Shown: positions 59,634-64,000 of the stretch, in pieces | Layout of the letters: each line of letters opens with the position of its first letter | How positions within the stretch are numbered: position 1 is the first letter of the stretch | Assembly: GCA_017556745.1 (NCBI GenBank) | Contig: JAFYMF010000017.1 | Span: forward strand, 17,206-81,205 | Direction: 5' to 3' | Length of the DNA: 64,000 nucleotides | From: Clostridia bacterium | GTDB lineage: Bacteria > Bacillota > Clostridia > Oscillospirales > CAG-272 | Made by a program: the position numbers and the translations under genes | Notes under the pieces: generated by a model | Seen by the model: only the letters and a program-made list of their open reading frames with translations | Told to the model about the DNA's origin: nothing | The model's database searches: none

Positions 59634-61148
59634 TTAGTATTCAATTTTAGAAATAATACTCTTTATCGCCTTGATAGCAAAAGGAACTGTTTTTTCAATT
59701 TTAGCAAAAGAAGTAGCGAATGATTTCTTTCCATCGTAAATGAGGCTTCTGAATACTGTAGCTGCAGGAAGAGACAGGGGCTGTCCATAGATCCATGCAG
59801 GATCAAGCTTGAAGTTTGTAGTAATCATATCAAGCATTTTTCTTGACTGAGGATCGTTTGCATATCGGCCTTTGAGAACCACATCATAATAGGTGGGCTG
59901 AAGAGTTCTGTAAGAATCGTATGCCATAACCTCAAGAACCGCTCCGCTCATTTCGGGGCTCTCAACAGTCTTCGGAATAGTAAATACGGTATACTGGTCG
60001 TGAGCGTAGGTGTAATATTCCTTCTGTTTCTCATCATACTTGGGGATAGGAATAATACCGTACTCATCCTGCATATTTCTGAATTCTTTGGACTCAGCAT
60101 ATTCAAGGTGAAGAGGAGCAAACAGAACATCACCGCCGGCGAACATATCACGGGCAATATCAAATCCCTCAGAAGTACCTGAGTCAAAGCTTCCGGGGTT
60201 TTCATGGATAAGATAGAATACCTTCTCAAATGCATTGGCTATCTTTTCCTTATCTCTGCTTGAAAACTCAAACCAATTATCTTCGTCCTTTGAAAGCAAG
60301 CCCATATCAAAGGAGCTCCAGAACATATCACAGTTCTCATAATGGTTTATCGCAATACCGAAACGGTCACCTTCGTCCTTTATATCATTACCGTTGTTAT
60401 CGTTATATATGTCACTGACGATCTTGTTGAGGTAATCTATAGTCCAACGTCCCTCATCAACAACAGTGTACATATCCTCTACCTGAAGCTCTTCTCCAAG
60501 GTCCTTATTGTAATACATTACAAACATAAGTCTGGTAAGAGTAAGCGCGGGAGCACCGGTAATACAGTAAAGCTTTTCTCCCATCTCTGCCTGTTCTATC
60601 CAATACTGAGACCACCAAGGCTTGGTAGTATCGAGGTATGTATCAATATCGTTATCGTAAAGGTTGTACACGAGACCCTGAGTGATCATGCTGCTGCCGT
60701 AATAAACAGATGCGGCAACGATGTCATAGGTCTGGTCACCGGAGTCAACCATTATAGTAACCTTCTGCTGAAGCTCGGTTATACCTTCGGCCTCGACCTG
60801 GACTATATCCTTAAGTCCAAGCTCTTCGCATACATAAAGGTTTCTGTTATAAATAGAGTCCTTTACGGGGTCACCAACGAGCTCTTCTACCCAAAGCTCT
60901 CTGTTAAAACGTTCTTCTTCCTTGTCCGATCTCGCAAGAATGGTGACAACTCTGTCCCCGCCGTAATCCAGTGCCGCAAGAGACTCGTCCATCGGCTCAA
61001 TATCAACAGTAAGTACATTTGAATCAACGGTCGTTTCGTTTGAAGCTGTGGTGGTCTGAGTTTTGTTATTATCAGAATCTACACCGCAGGATACTAAAAC
61101 CGTGATCATCATTGAAATAATGATAAGTAACGCAATGACACGTTTCAT
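59634..61148 (-). CDS. Large solute-binding lipoprotein, close-group paralogue
   Basis: The 504-residue protein has lipobox ITVLVSC (Cys 21). Its blocks follow the 57903 and 61350 products almost residue for residue: ALDYGGDRVVTILARSDKEE, ELVGDPVKDSIYNRNLYVCE, KPWWSQYWIEQAEMGEKLYC, ITGAPALTLTRLMFVMYYNK, GRWTIDYLNKIVSDIYNDNN and DMFWSSFDMGLLSKDEDNWF. The start is the ATG at 61148, with GGAGG upstream. It has a promoter at 61242-61270. A role in binding the same class of solute as its neighbours is inferred. Confidence 0.83.
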   Translation of the reverse strand: MKRVIALLIIISMMITVLVSCGVDSDNNKTQTTTASNETTVDSNVLTVDIEPMDESLAALDYGGDRVVTILARSDKEEERFNRELWVEELVGDPVKDSIYNRNLYVCEELGLKDIVQVEAEGITELQQKVTIMVDSGDQTYDIVAASVYYGSSMITQGLVYNLYDNDIDTYLDTTKPWWSQYWIEQAEMGEKLYCITGAPALTLTRLMFVMYYNKDLGEELQVEDMYTVVDEGRWTIDYLNKIVSDIYNDNNGNDIKDEGDRFGIAINHYENCDMFWSSFDMGLLSKDEDNWFEFSSRDKEKIANAFEKVFYLIHENPGSFDSGTSEGFDIARDMFAGGDVLFAPLHLEYAESKEFRNMQDEYGIIPIPKYDEKQKEYYTYAHDQYTVFTIPKTVESPEMSGAVLEVMAYDSYRTLQPTYYDVVLKGRYANDPQSRKMLDMITTNFKLDPAWIYGQPLSLPAATVFRSLIYDGKKSFATSFAKIEKTVPFAIKAIKSIISKIEY

Positions 61149-61241
61149 TTTATTTCCTCCAAGCAAAATATGCTGCGTTCAGTAAATCCCGTCTGAAAAA
61201 CACTTTTTCTTTATAAGATCAAGAACACAAACTACACTTAA

Positions 61242-61270
61242 ATTATACAGAAAAAACGAACAAAAGTCAA
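61242..61270 (-). promoter_or_regulatory. Sigma-A promoter of the 59634 gene
   Basis: The minus strand reads TTGACT, 17 bases, TATAAT. Confidence 0.87.
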
Positions 61271-61300
61271 CCCCGCATATCCAAAAGCAGGCAAAAACAT

Positions 61301-61333
61301 CCCCTGCAGTAACCGGTCGATTTACTGCAGGGG
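61301..61333 (-). terminator. Hairpin terminator after the 61350 gene
   Basis: CCCCTGCAGTAA pairs with TTACTGCAGGGG around a 9-base loop; the minus strand continues ATGTTTTTG. Confidence 0.85.
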
Positions 61334-61349
61334 ACTTGTTATAATATGA

Positions 61350-62864
61350 TCAATACTCGAGCTTGGATACTTCAGTCTTCATAGTCTTAAGACCGAAAGG
61401 AACAAGCTTCTGAATTTTGGCATAAGCTGTTGAAAAGGATTTACTTTCTTCATAAATAAGAGTTCTGAACACAGCCGCCGCAGGAAGAGCCAAAGGCTTA
61501 CCGTAGATCCAGGCAGGATCTACCTTGAAGTTTGTGGTGATCATATCAAGCATCTTTCTTGACTGAGGGTCGTTTGCGTATCTGCCCTTGAGCACCACGT
61601 CGTAATAGGTAGGCTGAACGGTTCTGTAAGATTCATATGCCATAGTCTCAAGGATCGCACCGCTCATCTCAGGATCTTCAACGGTTTTAGGTATCATAAA
61701 TACCGTATATTGGTCGTGAGCGTAAGTATAGTAGTCACTCTGTCTCTCATCATACTTGGGGATAGGAAGAATACCGTACTCATACTGCATGTTTCTGAAT
61801 TCTTTTGACTCAGCATATTTAAGATGGAGTGCCGCAAAAAGTGTATTGCCGCCGGCAAACATATCACGGCTAAGCTTAAATCCATCTGTGTCCTGAGTAT
61901 CAAAGGTTCCGGGGTTTTCACGGATGAGATAATATACTTTCTCAAATGCTTTAGCAATCTTTTCCTTATTGGTGTTGTCAAACTCAAACCAACCGTCTTC
62001 ACCCTTTGATACCATACTCATATCAAAGGAACTCCAGAACATATCACAGTTCTCATAATGGTTTATAGTAAGACCGTAACGGTCACTCTGATCTCTTATA
62101 TCGTTACCGTCCTTATCGTTATACAAGTCGGAGATAATCTCGTTGAGATAGTCAATAGTCCAGCGCCCCTCATCCACCACAGTGTACATATCCTCAAGCT
62201 GAAGCTCCTCGCCGAGATCCTTATTATAATACATTACAAACATAAGTCTGGTAAGGGAAAGTGCCGGAGCACCGGTGATACAGTAAAGCCTGTCGCCAAG
62301 CTCTGCCTGATCTATCCAGTACTGAGACCACCAAGGCTTTGTGCTGTCAAGATAAGTATCTATGCCGTTATCGTAAAGGTTATACATGAGACCCTGAGTG
62401 ATCATACTGTTTCCGTAGTAAACAGATGCAGCCACAAAGTCGTAGGTCTGGTCACCTGAACCAACCATGATATTGGTCTTCTGTTGGATCTCATCCATTC
62501 CGCCGGCAGATACCTGAACTATGTCTTTGAGACCGAGGATCTCACACACAGCAAGGTTTCTGTTATAAACTGAATCCTTTATCGGATCGTTCGTTATCTC
62601 ATCAACGAACATCTCGCTCTCACCGTAAGAACCTTCCTTGTAATCTCTGGCAAGAACTGTAACTACTCTTTCACCACCGTAATCAAGTGCGGTGAGAGCC
62701 TCGTCAATAGGTTCAATATCGACAGTTACGATATTGGTATTGTCCGTTGACTCCACAGAATGCGTTGCAGGTGTCTTTTCATCACCTGAATTATCTGCGG
62801 CGCATGATACAAGAAGTGCAAGCATCATTGAAATGACAATAATTAAAGATAGAGTACGTTTCAT
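61350..62864 (-). CDS. Large solute-binding lipoprotein, close-group paralogue
   Basis: The 504-residue protein has lipobox LALLVSC (Cys 21), spacer, then ALDYGGERVVTVLARDYKEG, EITNDPIKDSVYNRNLAVCE, KPWWSQYWIDQAELGDRLYC, ITGAPALSLTRLMFVMYYNK, GRWTIDYLNEIISDLYNDKD and DMFWSSFDMSMVSKGEDGWF. The first gene of the tandem trio in reading direction, it has GGAGGAG before the ATG at 62864 and a promoter at 63037-63065. It is a likely binding protein with no adjacent permease. Confidence 0.83.
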   Translation of the reverse strand: MKRTLSLIIVISMMLALLVSCAADNSGDEKTPATHSVESTDNTNIVTVDIEPIDEALTALDYGGERVVTVLARDYKEGSYGESEMFVDEITNDPIKDSVYNRNLAVCEILGLKDIVQVSAGGMDEIQQKTNIMVGSGDQTYDFVAASVYYGNSMITQGLMYNLYDNGIDTYLDSTKPWWSQYWIDQAELGDRLYCITGAPALSLTRLMFVMYYNKDLGEELQLEDMYTVVDEGRWTIDYLNEIISDLYNDKDGNDIRDQSDRYGLTINHYENCDMFWSSFDMSMVSKGEDGWFEFDNTNKEKIAKAFEKVYYLIRENPGTFDTQDTDGFKLSRDMFAGGNTLFAALHLKYAESKEFRNMQYEYGILPIPKYDERQSDYYTYAHDQYTVFMIPKTVEDPEMSGAILETMAYESYRTVQPTYYDVVLKGRYANDPQSRKMLDMITTNFKVDPAWIYGKPLALPAAAVFRTLIYEESKSFSTAYAKIQKLVPFGLKTMKTEVSKLEY

Positions 62865-63036
62865 TTTATCTCCTCCGGACACGAACAGAATTTATCTCGA
62901 CCGGCTACCGGAACAGTAAGCGTACTATCCTTTGCATTCCACAGGAGTCGGTGTGATGATAAAAAAACAAGTTCGTTTTTGTGCATTTTCAACAAATATT
63001 TGTGCTGCATTTATGCTTTTTCGTTGTATTTTTCTC

Positions 63037-63065
63037 ATTATACAATACACAGTGAAGAAAGTCAA
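63037..63065 (-). promoter_or_regulatory. Sigma-A promoter of the 61350 gene
   Basis: The minus strand reads TTGACT, 17 bases, TATAAT. It predicts a leader of about 165 bases with no obvious structure. The rest of the 311-base gap 62865-63175 holds only the hairpin at 63138-63167. Confidence 0.87.
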
Positions 63066-63137
63066 TACATAATCTGATAAAAAAACAACACCCTGCCAAA
63101 TGGCACGGCTTCGTAAGGAAGTAATTTATGTAGGATA

Positions 63138-63177
63138 CGGTGTAACCCCAAAATAGGGGTTGCACCGTTTTCTCTTT
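63138..63177 (+). terminator. Hairpin at the end of the recombinase fragment
   Basis: CGGTG-T-AACCCC pairs with GGGGTT-G-CACCG; on the plus strand TTTTCTCTTT follows. No plus-strand gene ends here, so it may be a relic of the element border. Confidence 0.55.
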
Positions 63178-63610
63178 ACGCCACAAAGCGGAACTCCTGT
63201 ACCCTTAGCCAAATATCTTCGCTAATAATCGGCTCTTGCATATTCGGTATGATCTGATAATCCTCTACGGCATTGTGAATGATCTTGTGAACCTTATAGC
63301 TGACAGTAGTGCTTTTGAAATTTACCGCACATCCCGTACACCAAGAATACGGATTTGCAGGCGGTGTATTCCTTGTCTTTCTATTGATGGATTCATAGTA
63401 GGCAGAAGGAACAAGCACTTTTTCAGTTTCAAGCTGTCTTGCGATCTGTGACGGGCCTTTATCCGCCAAACACAGATCAAATATTTTGCTGACAATTTCC
63501 GCCGCAGGCTCATCGACAATCCATTGCTTTGAATCGTCGGGAGATTTCATATATCCAAACGGTATGGTATCAGAAATACGCTCACCGTGTTCTGCTTTGG
63601 ATTGCCATAG
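63176..63610 (-). pseudogene. Serine recombinase remnant (Recombinase domain only)
   Basis: The reading frame shows the middle of a large serine recombinase: AEHGERISDTIPFGYMKSPDD, WIVDEPAAEIVSKIFDLCLA and GPSQIARQLETEKVLVPSAYY (parts of one continuous domain). The N-terminal catalytic domain with the active serine is missing; upstream codons are unrelated and cross a terminator. About 18 residues expected between NPYSWCT and VNFKS are absent, and the protein stops soon after LRVQEF, before the zinc-ribbon and coiled-coil region. It is a decayed fragment of an integrative or conjugative element integrase. Confidence 0.8.
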
Positions 63611-63642
63611 CAATACCGTCAAAAGCAGGGATAGCGTAAAAC

Positions 63643-63687
63643 AAAAAAGGCGACAACTCGAATGTGTTACATTCAGGTTGTCGCCTT
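63643..63687 (-). terminator. Terminator downstream of the surface protein gene
   Basis: AGGCGACAAC...GTTGTCGCCT forms a long stem (63648-63686). On the minus strand TTTTTTG follows. The interval 63688-63787 has no convincing gene, although one frame reads VLIVKCDENELQLDFDGEIR without a start codon. Confidence 0.85.
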
Positions 63688-63787
63688 GTAAATTATTTGG
63701 TAAAAGTACGAATTTCTCCGTCAAAATCTAACTGAAGTTCATTTTCATCGCATTTTACTATTAATACCTTTTTGGGCGTGTATCTTT

Positions 63788-64000
63788 TTATTGAATTTCT
63801 TTCCGACGATAGATGCCTAAAATGACAAGAGCGGAAAGGCTGAGGACTGATAAGAGGATCCACACAACAATATAGGAATTGTCGCCTGTTTGCGGAGAGG
63901 AAGGTTCTTTGTCCTCTTGTTCATTATTTTCGTTATTGTCGGGAGTCTCTGTAATCACACCATCAGTAAAGGAGATGTTGGGCTTAACTTCAGCGTATTC
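63788..64000 (-). CDS. Cell-wall-anchored surface protein, C-terminal end
   Basis: Only the last 70 residues are in the window; the gene enters from the right edge. The minus-strand translation has an acidic Asn/Glu spacer (NNENNEQEDKE), then SPQTGDN, a hydrophobic segment (IVVWILLSVLSLSALVILGI) and a basic tail RRKEIQ before the stop at 63788-63790. This is the layout of a sortase sorting signal, with PQTGD in the LPxTG position. The passenger domain is outside the window, so function is unknown. A terminator follows at 63643-63687. Confidence 0.85.
   Translation of the reverse strand, partial: EYAEVKPNISFTDGVITETPDNNENNEQEDKEPSSPQTGDNSYIVVWILLSVLSLSALVILGIYRRKEIQ

Noticed and set aside
1..64000. 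tRNA genes, rRNA genes, CRISPR arrays, prophage structural genes
   Set aside because: No T-loop/acceptor patterns, no regularly spaced repeats and no phage or Cas proteins were seen in any region.

Overview
The window is chromosomal DNA from a low-to-moderate GC member of the Bacillota, most likely an uncultured gut or rumen member of the class Clostridia. The evidence is WhiA, ArgR, a dnaE/whiA/murB neighbourhood, RecN and the ispA-xseBA-nusB block, together with many lipoproteins, Shine-Dalgarno sites close to AGGAGG, sigma-A promoters of the TTGACA-17-TATAAT type, and frequent GTG or TTG starts. I found no tRNA, rRNA, CRISPR array or intact prophage. Layout: (1) 1-10866, minus strand, is a tightly packed housekeeping block transcribed from a promoter at 10927-10955: nusB, a TsaD-like gene, xseA, xseB, ispA, tlyA, nadK, argR, recN, tyrS, murB, whiA and the start of dnaE. 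(2) 11172-13250, plus strand, holds a small membrane protein, an SGNH hydrolase and a DUF4358-like lipoprotein. (3) 13408-18752, minus strand, is a four-gene peptidoglycan operon: AsnB/AsnH-type amidotransferase, a D-aspartate-ligase-like ATP-grasp enzyme, an aspartate racemase-like enzyme and a MurE whose substrate motif is not the diaminopimelate type. It predicts a D-Asp/D-Asn cross-bridge. (4) 19145-22759 is a VTC-domain / DUF4956 / beta-helix lipoprotein cluster. (5) 22866-23484 holds a DUF1292 gene followed by a strongly structured RNA region on the minus strand. (6) 23617-29667 carries hemW, lepA, an acyl-CoA ligase and a PHP-domain phosphoesterase. (7) 31596-38876 holds two ECF sigma/anti-sigma pairs that share a TGTGACC-type promoter; the first heads an operon with a duplicated-domain lipoprotein, an MBOAT O-acyltransferase (apparent CTG start) and a DHHW protein. 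(8) 39008-51635 is a metabolic stretch: M20 amidohydrolase, EEP phosphatase, GH30 hydrolase, sodium/solute symporter, a polar amino-acid ABC transporter with a flavin reductase, a phosphodiester glycosidase, IMP dehydrogenase and an M29 aminopeptidase. (9) 51689-62864 is dominated by large paralogous solute-binding lipoproteins (a sixth lies at 29801-31333), each with its own strong promoter and none with a permease or ATPase beside it. (10) The right edge holds a decayed serine-recombinase fragment and the C-terminus of a PQTGD-anchored surface protein, suggesting the border of a mobile or accessory region. The best candidates for something new are the unassigned structured RNA at 22952-23135, the ECF-controlled acylation operon with its duplicated lipoprotein, the short RNA predicted from a perfect consensus promoter at 13307, and the orphan solute-binding-protein array. 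The D-Asp cross-bridge operon is a coherent functional prediction from known families.
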